A stretch of 64,000 bases of DNA from Gadus chalcogrammus (lineage: Eukaryota; Chordata; Actinopteri; Gadiformes; Gadidae): assembly GCF_026213295.1 (NCBI RefSeq), contig NC_079424.1:12523992-12587991 (forward strand), in the 5' to 3' direction. A model generated the notes under the pieces. The model was not told the origin of the DNA. It did no database searches and was given only the letters and a program-made list of their open reading frames with translations. Below are positions 47,101 to 55,787 of the stretch, one piece after another (positions within the stretch are counted from its first letter, which is position 1; every line of letters begins with the position of its first letter). Both the position numbers and the translations under genes were made by a program.

Positions 47101-50100
47101 AACTAAAACTGCCAGAAGACATACGTCAAATTTCCTTTCATTGACAGAATTCTGGAGTTTCTGTGCATCATCCCCTGTATTCCTGAAGTGTAGCTGTCAG
47201 CACGTCACACATTCTAAAAAAAATAGTGCATTGACCACATGACCTCAGGTCCCTGGTGGTCTAGCGGTTAGGATTCTGCGCTCTCACCGCCACGGCCCGG
47301 GTTTGATTCCCGGTCAGGGAACTCAACTCTATGTCTGAAATTAATTTAAAGGAACTTAATACCTGACTCATTGCAGCACTTCCTCTAAGCATGTACTGGT
47401 CTGGCACTTTATGTAAACGTATTGTATGTTGTATTTCCAGGCCCATCTAAATCTAAATGAAATGACTCTTAACAATGTCCTCTGCCCAGTCTACTCTATA
47501 TCAGCCAGGATGAACCCAACATAGCTCATTGATGTTCTAGTGGTTAGGATTTGGGGCTCACACCGCCGGGGCATGCGTTTCATTCCCAGTCAGGGAACAA
47601 TGATTTTGAAGAGCTTTCTCTTTTCAACACATGTGGGACGCAAACCATGAATAAGAATTAAGTACCTGGGATGATCTATCCTTTATAGATATGTCTTAAG
47701 TCATAGAATTGTATTTCATGGTGGTCTTGTAATGAAAGGCAATGAAAGCCATAATGACCACTTTTTGTTTCGAGCATTCGGTAACTTTAAGTTACGTCAG
47801 TCTGCATCAGACGTTACTGTGTCTTTCTACTGGACATTTAGGGAGCACTTGAACATTGTGCAGTGTATCTTGCATTACCAAGATTGCAGCGGACTCTTGT
47901 GATCTCCCTCAGCCGCCAGTGATGCTCTGCTCAGACTGCAGTGCCCTCCCATCTCTCCGTGCTGGATGAAGTCCTCCTTATACCTGCACCGCAAACACAA
48001 GGTGGGTTCACACAGGGAAACAGAACAATACTTTCGCTGTAAACTCCTGGCATTCACCAATGTCAAGATAAGGCAGTGGCATGACCTTTCGTGACCTCTG
48101 CGCGGGCTCCGTAAGTCCAAGTAAAGGTTGGTCGCCTGACAGAACCGAGTGTGGCGGCTGCACCGTAACGATGAATCCCCCTATAATTAAAAACAGAACT
48201 TTATTTAATTGCATGAGGCCCAGTGTTTTCCACACCAACTGAACATCTTGACCAATATATTCTAGCAATCAGCCACGAGAGGCCGTGGCTTACCGCGATG
48301 TATCAACCGATAGGGGGCGATGTTGCTCTGAAACCCCCTAGCTGTTAATCAGGCCGTCAAGTGGCTTAATGCTTGAATGTAACAGTTATTAAAACAGTAA
48401 CTTAAAACTACCTCGTAAGATTTCATAAAGTAAACACACAGCAAAAGAAAATGTGGTGATTTATTGAATTTGTATTAATACAAAAAAAATTCATATGCGA
48501 AACAGATCTGTGTTAATAGAGGATTTTACTACGCCTTTGAGCCAATCAGAATCAAGGACCGGAACTAGACGTTTATTCAGCCACTGCATTGTTGAATATA
48601 CGGTCAAATACATAGTTATGTTTAGTAGATGTTTTCTTGACAAGGAAAAAAAAAAAAAATAAGCTGATTCAGCCAAAAAATAATGTTATAGCTGAAAGTA
48701 TTTAATATGCAATTGTGTTGGTAACTGTGGTATAACCTGAACAAACCACGACGGGGTGTCCTGTTATTGGAAATAATGTACAACCTTATTGAAGGACAAA
48801 CAATAATAACAGGATAACCCAGCATGGTTTATCCCTTACATACTGAGTCCATAGTGCTCCGTCTTTATGTACAACACCTGTGCTACTGTTTGTTCCTGTT
48901 GACTCCTGTGCATCCTGCGGAACAGAGGATATGAGTGAACTCACAGGTCTGCTAGCTGCGCATAGAGTCTCCATCTCAGAGAGCCGCTCCCTGACGTAAC
49001 CAAAGTCTCCCTGCTTCCAAAACAGATCCCGGGCTGCTTCCACCGTCGGAGCCCTGTAGGGGTTTAACATCAGATACTGAAGATTAATACATTCTATAAT
49101 TAGTTAGATTACAGTTCTAAAATACCACATTGTCTTTTGTGATAATTAAATGTATGAAAAAAATTAGTTTTTTTTCATAGTTAGTTAATTTTCACTATAA
49201 TTAGTGTTTCTTTCCCACGGCTCACATCACATTTACATCACATTTTGTTACATTTGTTGAAATTCTCTTAATATCCCGACAGCAATCAATAAATCATATG
49301 CTCCAAAAAAAGGGGGTAATTAAATGGGGTCTGTGGCTGTCCAAAGCCTGTTAGAAACCTGTCCAATCATTTAATTGGCTTACCTGATGGTGTACCTACC
49401 TACCCGGCTACCTGTGAACAATAATTGGACCTGATGCTAAAGCTAGCGGGCTAGAGCAGTTCTTCGGGGAGGGGATTTGGAGGGAAGCCTCGTATTTCTT
49501 TCAGTTGGATACTAGTTGGATAAATCTAGCTAACCCTTCAATTTGAGACCAATTTGAGGCTTTAAGAGATTCTGAGGGAAAAGTTAGAGCGAGCCAGCCA
49601 GGAGTCGAACCTGGAATCTTCTGATCCGTAGTCAGACGCGTTATCCATTGCGCCACTGGCCCTCTGTGAAGAACTGCAGGAGATGAAGATTTAAAAAAAC
49701 CCTCGTGTCCTAGACCCAATGGATTTAAAAATCAATAAAGCAAGAACATCGACATTGCCATCAGTCTGACCGTTACTGTAAGTTGAAAACAACGACCTAA
49801 CCATGTGTTTGTGGACAACCAGCTTGGAAACGTACCATCTGACATCAGCTTTGGAGCACACAGGGTAACCGAAGCGCTTCTCAAGAGCGCAGTGCTTCTC
49901 ATAGCCCCAACAGGCCGACAGATTCCCCAGTGCATCCTGTGTAAGGGCATATGAAAAACCTTAGTAAGAGACTTTCCAAGGGTCTAACTCAGTGGTTCTC
50001 AAACTTTTTATACTGCGTACCACCACAGAAAATATTTGTCTCTCAAAGTACCACCATTATGACAGATGTTATATAATATAACAACATACAGTAGCGTAGG

Positions 50101-51113
50101 CCTGCGGCGCTTTTCAGCTGAGCACGTCTCATGAAGGAGGCACATTTATTCTTAAAATTCATATTATTTATTGTTAGCTGTTGTCAGCTGTACACAGTGG
50201 TAGCACTAGAACAGAGACACGGAAACACATACACATAAACACACAGCAAGTGAGAACATGATCTCATAGTAAATGTATTGATTCGTATTTCGTACTAGTA
50301 TTTTGATAGCAGGGTTTGTTATTAATCTAACAAAAAGACAATTCTAATTCCCCAGCGTACCACTTGATAGCGCATCGCGTACCATAGTTGGAGAACCACT
50401 GGCCTAACTAAAATTAACTAAAACAAAAGAATGAATTAGTCATTTATTTCAACCACCACCAGCACTATATACCCAAGGTCTACGAAGTTCCAATAATGGG
50501 GAGGGAAATAATACACTAGACTGGAGGCATACACCAAAACAGTCATCACACGTCTTTGTTCTCAACAATTACTGTTGTTGTGCTGCAAATATTCCTGGTA
50601 AAAGGCAGATCCCTTAATCCATTAAAAACTGGTCAGTTATTACTTTTGAACTTTACATTGGCTTTGTAATCTTCCGCATGATGATTCGTTTGAGATCTCT
50701 CTCTATTCCATGGCTGAATGCTTCTAGCTCTGACAATCTTTCAAAGGGTATGAATATTGTATTTCTAACTAATGAAAACAAATGAATGGAAGGGGAAAAT
50801 CCGACAAGTATGAATGTAGTCAGTAACACAATCTACCTCCACCTCATATCCAAACACTAACACAGATGAACACACCCACCCACCCACAGAAAGGCTAATA
50901 TCTTACTTTAAAAGGGCAGAGAGGGTCCTGGTGGCAGAGCTTGGAGACTCCCTGGTTGTTGCGTAGGAAGTAGGGTATGTGCTCTGGGGGCAGAGACAGG
51001 CTGCTGTAGTCGAACAGTGGTGCCGCTGGACGGTGGCCAAGCTTCCCAGGCTCCGCGGAGGTGATCGAAGTTGACGCAACGACTATGGCCAGCGCTAGTA
51101 GCAGCAGCAGCAT
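35071..51113 (-). CDS. eogt: EGF-domain O-GlcNAc transferase (5' ten coding exons)
   Basis: This enzyme transfers GlcNAc from UDP-GlcNAc to Ser/Thr of extracellular EGF repeats in the ER lumen (family GT61). Ten exons are visible on the minus strand: 51113-50907, 49936-49836, 49053-48945, 48180-48086, 47983-47879, 38958-38852, 38496-38393, 36483-36391, 36070-35999 and 35157-35071. All have GT/AG borders, and phases match at every junction, giving 360 codons. I recognise the family from the hydrophobic signal peptide, the CWGYEK and FWKQ-DFGY blocks, [11 protein letters not shown], the DYD motif at residues 294-296 and [15 protein letters not shown]. About one third of the protein (C-terminal catalytic part and ER-retention tail) is missing and should lie left of the window. 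Both tRNA-Glu clusters sit in its introns, antisense. Whether the gene stays intact beyond the array is unknown. Confidence 0.9.
35353..35392. repeat. 18-bp inverted repeat in eogt intron 9
   Basis: Arms at 35353-35370 and 35375-35392 pair at 17 of 18 positions around a CTTA loop. Part of the arm is repeated once more just downstream. No other feature is seen in this intron (35158-35998) beyond a short CT-rich run at 35957-35981. Confidence 0.7.
35999..36070 (-). CDS. eogt: eogt coding exon 9
   Basis: Encodes [19 protein letters not shown] and YNTPL in 24 codons; donor GTAAGT. Confidence 0.93.
36391..36483 (-). CDS. eogt: eogt coding exon 8
   Basis: Encodes [12 protein letters not shown] and [14 protein letters not shown]. 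The DYD triplet is the DxD-like motif expected for sugar-nucleotide binding. Confidence 0.92.
36985..37672. mobile_element. Nested hAT-like remnant with BED finger
   Basis: Flanked on both sides by a near-identical AT-rich stretch (TATCTATATCATATA). The right end, read on the minus strand, begins TTAGGGATGGGCG followed by GAATCG, typical of fish hAT ends. A broken BED-type zinc-finger frame lies inside. Confidence 0.6.
37269..37544 (-). pseudogene. BED zinc-finger fragment (hAT transposase N-terminus)
   Basis: The minus frame reads KLKCKIC followed by 15 residues, then [13 protein letters not shown], the Cys-x2-Cys ... His-x4-His pattern of a BED finger. No downstream catalytic domain follows; the frame ends after about 60 more residues. 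Confidence 0.65.
38393..38496 (-). CDS. eogt: eogt coding exon 7
   Basis: Encodes [19 protein letters not shown] through LLMWDT. Acceptor TTCTTGTAG, donor GTGGGT. Confidence 0.93.
38604..38691. repeat. 44-bp tandem duplication in eogt intron 6
   Basis: TTTAACCAGGAGAAGTCTCA and the following bases through AATCTCTTTTA occur twice, offset by 44 bp. Confidence 0.75.
38852..38958 (-). CDS. eogt: eogt coding exon 6
   Basis: Encodes [14 protein letters not shown] and [14 protein letters not shown]. Phase 2 in, phase 1 out. Confidence 0.92.
38959..40714. other. Intron sequence without a recognised gene
   Basis: Part of eogt intron 5. No open frame longer than about 95 codons resembles a known protein, and no tRNA or transposon end was recognised. 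Confidence 0.6.
40715..40786 (+). pseudogene. tRNA-Glu pseudogene
   Basis: CTC is retained, but the anticodon stem (runs of G), T-stem and 3' acceptor (GTATAGGAA) are mutated. Confidence 0.75.
41148..41219 (+). pseudogene. Degenerate tRNA-Glu relic
   Basis: Only the D-loop AGTGGTT, a GGGATCGATTCC B-box-like stretch and an AGAGAAC end remain. Confidence 0.45.
41625..41696 (+). tRNA. tRNA-Glu(CTC)
   Basis: Exact vertebrate-type body ending GTCAGGGAA. All stems pair. Confidence 0.95.
42064..42087 (+). pseudogene. tRNA-Glu 5' fragment
   Basis: The first part of the gene (TCCCT ... TAGTGGTTAGG) is fused directly to a Q-type spacer; the 3' half is deleted. Confidence 0.6.
42476..42547 (+). tRNA. 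tRNA-Glu(CTC)
   Basis: Exact body with canonical G6-C66; P trailer with TTTT. Confidence 0.95.
42961..43032 (+). tRNA. tRNA-Glu(CTC), G10A
   Basis: GGTAGTCT replaces GGTGGTCT, changing the first D-stem base (G10A); otherwise intact. Confidence 0.9.
43447..43512 (+). pseudogene. tRNA-Glu pseudogene (66 nt)
   Basis: Six bases are missing between the anticodon stem and T-stem, removing the variable loop. B box present. Confidence 0.8.
43915..43986 (+). tRNA. tRNA-Glu(CTC)
   Basis: Exact body; P trailer with TTTT. Confidence 0.95.
44396..44467 (+). tRNA. tRNA-Glu(CTC)
   Basis: Exact body; P trailer with TTTT. Confidence 0.95.
44881..44952 (+). tRNA. tRNA-Glu(CTC), G10A
   Basis: Same G10A as 42961, one higher-order unit away; Q trailer. 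Confidence 0.9.
45245..45805. mobile_element. Non-autonomous hAT-like element
   Basis: Begins TAGAGCATGG and ends CAGCACTCTA, with imperfect 8-bp target duplications (ATGCACAT/ATGCACAC). GGGTCGGGCTCGG motifs sit near both ends. It interrupts a Q-type spacer and codes for no recognisable transposase. Confidence 0.75.
45925..45951 (+). pseudogene. tRNA-Glu gene, 5' part of split copy
   Basis: Bases 1-27 are intact up to GGATTC, then the sequence switches to unrelated DNA. The 3' part is at 46876. Confidence 0.85.
45952..46875. mobile_element. 924-bp insertion splitting a tRNA-Glu gene
   Basis: Unrelated DNA lies between the two halves of one tRNA-Glu. Inside it, 46301-46748 looks like a separate element: AGGCCACGTTTATACG at the left and CGTGTAAACGGGGCCT at the right are imperfect inverted repeats. 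The origin of the rest is not recognised. Confidence 0.6.
46876..46918 (+). pseudogene. tRNA-Glu gene, 3' part of split copy
   Basis: Resumes at GGCACTCTCACC and runs to GGTGGGAA, with a damaged T-stem and shortened acceptor; a P spacer follows. Confidence 0.8.
47250..47321 (+). tRNA. tRNA-Glu(CTC), diverged
   Basis: Changes in the D-loop (TAGCGG), anticodon stem (TCTGCG), variable region and B box (GGTTTGATTCC). Probably inactive. Confidence 0.7.
47527..47598 (+). pseudogene. tRNA-Glu pseudogene
   Basis: The 5' acceptor is lost and the anticodon region is rearranged (GGGGCTCACACC); a CAGTCAGGGAAC end remains. Confidence 0.6.
47879..47983 (-). CDS. eogt: eogt coding exon 5
   Basis: Encodes [15 protein letters not shown] through KSPLQSW. 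The downstream 8.9-kb intron carries the second tRNA-Glu cluster. Confidence 0.92.
48086..48180 (-). CDS. eogt: eogt coding exon 4
   Basis: Encodes [14 protein letters not shown] and ATNLYLDLR. Acceptor TATAG, weak donor GTCATG, phase 2. It was placed by homology and by phase agreement with both neighbours. Confidence 0.85.
48945..49053 (-). CDS. eogt: eogt coding exon 3
   Basis: Encodes [15 protein letters not shown]. Acceptor CTACAG completes the Trp codon; donor GTGAGT, phase 0. Confidence 0.92.
49590..49662 (-). tRNA. tRNA-Arg(ACG)
   Basis: The 73-nt body on the minus strand reads GGGCCAGTGGCGCAATGGAT, with anticodon ACG, a perfect acceptor stem and discriminator G. TTTT follows at 49579-49582. 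It lies in eogt intron 2, same strand as the host gene. Confidence 0.95.
49836..49936 (-). CDS. eogt: eogt coding exon 2
   Basis: Encodes CWGYEKHC and RFGYPVC, Cys-rich N-terminal blocks of the family. Ends in phase 2 inside a Trp codon; donor GTACGT. Confidence 0.92.
49990..50401. mobile_element. hAT-type MITE
   Basis: The ends CAGTGGTTCTCAAAC and GGAGAACCACTG form TIRs, with 8-bp target duplications GTCTAACT/GCCTAACT. About 412 bp, no coding capacity; it lies in eogt intron 1. Confidence 0.85.
50907..51113 (-). CDS. eogt: eogt coding exon 1
   Basis: Met is followed by a Leu/Ala-rich signal peptide (about 20 residues), then the conserved [13 protein letters not shown] and LCPFK blocks. Donor GTAAGA, phase 0. 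Confidence 0.9.
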
Positions 51114-53144
51114 AGTCGGACAAGCCTCACATTCATGTGAGATGATGACTGCTCTTCACAGCCCTCTGAGTTAGAGGGGAGACAAAAGGGGAGGGAAATG
51201 GTCAGACGTAGGGCTCTTGGTTTGAGGGTCAAGAGCAGCAGTTTACGAGCATGTGGGTACAGGCTGGTGTGTGACTCCGGGGAGCTTCAAGGAACTGTAG
51301 AGGCTTCAGGAAATATTAGTGGCCGTTTTCCTGCGATTGTCTTGGCAGTCATAACTAAGCTAGGTGGAACTTGGGCGTCAGACAAAGTGCGAGAGAACAT
51401 GCCTCTTCGAGGAGCCAATGAACGGGCAGTGTAGCTGGCTTTGAGCCTTAAATGTTATAATTATGTTACATATATCGTATAGTGGATGAGGGGGATCCTC
51501 CTCAAATAAAACAACGTTTTTTTCCATAATGTCGTTTAAATTACAAAATTGTACGCATGACGTATATGCAATATGCTAGTAAAACGTCGTAACGTCAGGC
51601 TACCGGTAAACGTTTCTCTCGTGATGGATAAAACAAAAACCTTGACACATTCGCCAAACAGTTCGAACGTCCCTTGAGAGATAAGATATGTCATAATGCC
51701 GGTTATTTTTGTGTTTTGCAAAGCGATTCACAATTTCCTAAAGCATAGCTTAGGAAATATTAATTAGCCGTACTTCAACTATTCAACATTTAACCTAGAG
51801 CACGAGCAGATGACAGTCAAGCAATCCGTTTCCCGCCGTCAATCAGCACACAACCACTGTCTGTTCATCACAATTAATCACGGGGAAATACTTAAAATAA
51901 GACCTAAAAGTAGCAGTTTAATACAAGGTTCATCACGAAATGTACCCGAATTGGTCACTTCTTATCCTGGGCTACCCTGCGATGTTGATGTAGCAGGTCG
52001 CCATAACACCGGAAACCTCGCACCGGTCTACGATACCCATAGTCAGACACCAGGGGGAGCTGTTGGTCTACACAGCACATATGGGAAAGCGTGGAAATCA
52101 TGCTGGCAATGGTATGTAGCATTTAACATAAAAAAAAAAAAAAAAGGAATCAGGAAAATGCAAATACTATTCAAACATGTTGGGCAATAGCTTGAAATTC
52201 TGCAGGGATTGTTCGGAGAGAATGAGGGACTAAATTAACAACATCACGGACAACCTCTCGTCCCTAAACTGTGCTGTGCAAATTATAACTTTTCCCTCAG
52301 GTAAGATGTGTTGATATCTCACTGGAACTCACTGGAAGCTTATCGGGCTCTTTTAGGGAATGTTTCCCTTTTTAGCCCACCTTAACTATTGGTTAGATTG
52401 ATTGGGTATAGATTTTGGTATTAATCTATAGGCTAATTATCCCTTCACAGATAGAGTCGGTTTATCCAGAGCTTGTCGAGACGGTCCCTTTTCCTTTCAA
52501 CGATCTCCAATGAAAAGATAAATAAGTTGCATAATCAATAGTAGCAGCGCTGTGACTGGCAATGGTCTTCTCATCCTTAAAAAGGTAGCGAATGCAATAC
52601 AAAGCACCTCAAAATAAAAAAACCTGTACATCTGGATTAACACTATCCTATCATTGTGTTCTTGCCCTAATGCAAACGTATGCAGGAAGCATTTCACAAA
52701 AGTAAACTGTATATTATTAGACTGTTCATGGTGATGTAGTGAAAACTTAAAGGCTTAAGCATATCCTAACCTGCTATTTGAAACAGGTCAATGTTTAAAA
52801 CCCGAAAGTAACACTGAGTGAAACACAAGTGAAAAAATAAGTATGCATATAAATAAGCATATTGGCTTAACCTTAACTTTTACCCTACATCTGTATTGAA
52901 ATCAAAGTAATCAAGATGTTTTAGATGAATGAAAGTTTTTTTTTTATTAAACAATTAGTGTGACAAGAACAAGTGAGTGATTGTGTGAACAGATTCAACA
53001 ATGGACACAGCAGGGAACACTATATAATATACTTAGGGCAAACCATTAACATATAACGTTGCAAATATACTATACTTTATGCCATTACAATACTTATAAT
53101 AGCCCTGAGCAAATTCAAAATTGGTTTAGATCAATGGTCATACC
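51114..53144. other. Intergenic region upstream of eogt
   Basis: Contains the presumed eogt 5' UTR and promoter next to 51114 and an A-run near 52129-52145. I recognise no gene, tRNA or transposon end here. Confidence 0.6.
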
Positions 53145-53549
53145 ATGGTTGGCTGTGCAGCGTTTGGATGCTCCAATCGGTCCGAGAAGGGTTACCACAT
53201 GTATGGCTTCCCCAAGGACCAAGACCGCAGGAAGAAATGGATGGCAATGGTCAGCCGTCAAAACGTAACAGTGACAGGGGTCAGCAACCGTCATAAACGA
53301 TGTAATGTAAGTAATGTTCACATCACTTGATAGCATTTCAAAGGGCATAATAATTCTAAGTGTAGAGAATTATGACTTTTCAATGATATTTGAAGTGCAA
53401 TGGAAACTGATCTTACAAGCCTACCTATAAAGGTACACTTTGAAGATGACCTATTCACTGCCACAAAAAGAGAAGGGATGTTGAAGCTGAGGCCCGATGC
53501 AGTCCCAACAGTTTTCATTCATCGCCCCCTAAGCCGAAGAGTGAAGTGA
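53145..53549 (+). CDS. Small two-exon THAP-domain protein
   Basis: THAP domains are C2CH zinc fingers that bind DNA. Exon 1 (53145-53306) starts MVGCAAFGCSNR and carries FPKD, RRKKW and ends KRCN at donor GTAAGT. Exon 2 (53433-53546, stop to 53549) starts VHFEDDLF and carries LRPDAVPTVF. Splicing out the 126-bp intron creates Cys-Asn-Val-His-Phe, supplying the last two zinc ligands. Neither exon alone has them adjacent. The ligands are Cys4, Cys9, Cys53 and His56. The predicted protein is 92 residues: one domain and a short basic tail. It may instead be the 5' part of a longer gene, or a fragment derived from a transposon. The ATG context CCATGG is good. Confidence 0.7.
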
Positions 53550-53585
53550 AGATTTTCGTAATGTCACGCTTGAAAATTTCAATTT

Positions 53586-53729
53586 TTGGTAGCGATACGA
53601 GCGCTGATTGGCCAATTTTTGGTAGATGATACGAGCGCTGATTGGCCATTTTTTGGTAGATGATACGAGCGCTGATTGGCCAATTCTTCGTAGATGATAG
53701 GAGCGGTGATTGGCCAATTCTTGGTAGAT
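53586..53729. repeat. 34-bp tandem repeat with ATTGG boxes
   Basis: Four copies of a unit containing GCTGATTGGCCA; the ATTGG starts at 53607, 53641, 53675 and 53709 are exactly 34 bp apart. ATTGG is the inverted CCAAT box bound by NF-Y. The repeat ends about 35 bp before tRNA-Arg. Confidence 0.8.
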
Positions 53730-53763
53730 TCGAATTCGACTCACAGGCGGGGCAATATACAGC

Positions 53764-53836
53764 GGACCAGTGGCGCAATGGATAACGCGTCTGACTACGG
53801 ATCAGAAGATTCCAGGTTCGACTCCTGGCTGGTTCG
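53764..53836 (+). tRNA. tRNA-Arg(ACG)
   Basis: Same body as the copy at 49590 except two paired-stem positions (GGACCAG with CTGGTTC). Anticodon ACG, discriminator G; TTTT follows at 53839-53842. Confidence 0.95.
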
Positions 53837-54071
53837 ATCCTTTTCTTTCTCAGTCTCATCATTCTATTTATTTTTTCACTTGTGTTTCACTCAGTGTATT
53901 ATTATTGCTTGGACAGCATTTATAAGGAACCTGATCACTTAGACACTATGTTTTACAGTGATATTAACGTCTCTATAATCACTGTTGACATGGCCTCTTA
54001 ATGCTTTAATAAAACGGGCACTAAACACACCGGCATGATTTAGTTTCATTGGTGAACACAGCGACGACCGG

Positions 54072-54455
54072 CAACGATATATATTTGATGCAACATTATT
54101 ATTCATTTTCATAAGGATCTGGATATTTACTGACAATATGAATGTACAGTAGTCATATTATGATCATAACGAATTAGGAACGCCCGGGATTCGTTACGAC
54201 GAGATCAGGATGTATATTACGGTATTTATGGCACTTTACGTCGACTAACTTTATTTATCATTCTTTATTACAATACGATATATATTTGATACAACATTAT
54301 TATTCGTTTGCATAAGGATCTGGACATGTTTCTGACAATATGAATGTACAGTAGTCATATTATGGTCATAACGAATTAGGATCTACCGGGATTCGAGACG
54401 ATGAAAATAAGCATGTTTTTTGGTATATCTTGGTGCTTTACCTCGACAAACACGC
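54072..54455. repeat. Diverged tandem duplication, about 202 bp
   Basis: A stretch from CGATATATATTTGAT through ATGTACAGTAGTCATATTAT to a CTTTACNTCGAC motif occurs at about 54072-54250 and again at 54274-54455. Confidence 0.75.
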
Positions 54456-55025
54456 AGCTTCCTGCAGCTCTGGTCAGCTATATGTTGCCACGTTCTCCTC
54501 ACCATTTAAAAACTTGGTCCCACCCCCGCTTGTATGACATCCTATCCTACCAATCAGAGTGTAGCTCCTCCTACTTACTTTCACGTTATTTTCACAAATT
54601 ATTATATTATTGCGAATGGGGGAGGGGAGCCGTCGGTAACGTTGAATTTAGCCTGCAGGTCAAACAGCGTCTATGCATGTCTATTTCTGCACTAAGCTAA
54701 CGTGACATTCACTAAAGTTAAAAAATGTAAACAAACTTACCAAAGACGTTATTCAAATTCTCCACAGAATCCACATTTCTTAAGAAATAGCCGCTGAGGT
54801 AAAAAGCTAAGCCTCTGAAGAATAAGTCCCGCCTCCGAGGCTCCTGGTGCCATCGGTCAGATGTCTATGGGAAATAACATGGATTTTTTTAAATAATCGT
54901 ACATAACAAACTCTGTAGGTGGCGAAGAAGTAAAAGCTGCTCACGTTTTGAAATACATACTTTTGCCATCTAGATTCCACTTGGGTTTTGGATTGTCGGT
55001 GTCGTTACAGTAGTAAACAATTCTA

Positions 55026-55081
55026 AATGCAACTTCGAGCTCCGCAGCTTTCAACCTGCGCTGCGAGCTCGAAGTTGCATT
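55026..55081. repeat. 21-bp inverted repeat (hairpin)
   Basis: AATGCAACTTCGAGCT then CGCAG pairs with CTGCGAGCTCGAAGTTGCAT and the next T, with one bulged C and a 13-nt loop. It could be an end of an inverted-repeat element. Confidence 0.75.
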
Positions 55082-55400
55082 GACCAATAATTGGTTCCCC
55101 TGATGGCCAATGACGAGGCCAGTTTGTGTTCACGAATGGACCCGAGTGACAGCCTGCAACAGCCAATCCTTGAATGCACTGCTTGTTCAAGAGTCCTATC
55201 AAGTATGAGTCAATCATAAAAAACCGTTGTCATGGGCTACGTCCCGCCCTCACCCCTCACCACTGCAGCGGGACGTTCAATTAATTCGGTTCCACAATAT
55301 TAGAGGCCATCTGTTCACCTGGATGTGGACATAAGAGGAAGACATACATTTATAAAGTGTCTGCAAAAATGCAAAATTATAAAAAATAATAATAATATTT

Positions 55401-55787
55401 TTATAATTTTGCATGCAGACGATGCTGTTGGTGCTGGTTCCTCAGGGCCAGGCTGGTCTGGTTCCTCAGCCCCACAAGATACTCTGCCAGGCGGCCCACC
55501 CTGTCCAGGCCCGGGATGTTGTTTAAATCCACTGCCTGAAAGAGTTTGCTAGGTAGGGCAGGCACCACTGGTGGAGGGCTGGGCAGGTGGTGTTGGTTGT
55601 GGTGGTGGAGAAGGAGGAGGTGGAACAGAGGCCAAAGAACCACTGGTGGAGGATTGGGCAAGGGTTGGTGGAGGAGGTAACTTGGTAAGTAGCATGCCAG
55701 GCACCACTGGTGGAGGACAGAGCAGGGGGTGCAGTGGAGATGACAGCAGTCATGTTGTCCATGGCCAAGTCCTCGAGCAAGCTGCAT
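55401..55787 (-). pseudogene. Proline-rich open frame, possible repeat-derived remnant
   Basis: A minus-strand frame of 128 residues is rich in Pro/His with repeated PPPVV segments, followed by LNNIPGLDRVGRLAEYLVGL. The last part resembles, from memory only, multicopy fish proteins of unknown function. No confirmed family; it may be non-coding GA-rich repeat. Confidence 0.25.

Larger units (their letters stand above)
40715..47598 (+). repeat. Second tRNA-Glu(CTC) cluster in eogt intron 5
   Basis: Copies recur about every 468-486 bp, with spacers unrelated to those of the large array. Two spacer types alternate as P, P, Q: P starts AACCTTTAAGCAATTTTC, Q starts CTTTTCTGTCTC. The three-gene block starting at 42476 repeats at 43915 (offset about 1439) and again, interrupted by insertions, at 45925. 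The working copies keep the canonical GTCAGGGAA end. In P trailers a TTTT lies about 20 bp after the gene. Confidence 0.9.

Noticed and set aside
1..47598. The tRNA repeats as a tRNA-derived SINE family
   Set aside because: Units are complete tRNA genes in strict tandem with homologous spacers and no A-rich tail, target duplications or dispersed insertion pattern.
51198..52190. Open frames upstream of eogt (51198-51434, 51810-52190)
   Set aside because: No recognisable domains or splice partners; they look like chance frames.
53115..53348. Minus-strand frame over the THAP exon
   Set aside because: It is antisense to the THAP coding frame, which has the zinc ligands and splice sites.
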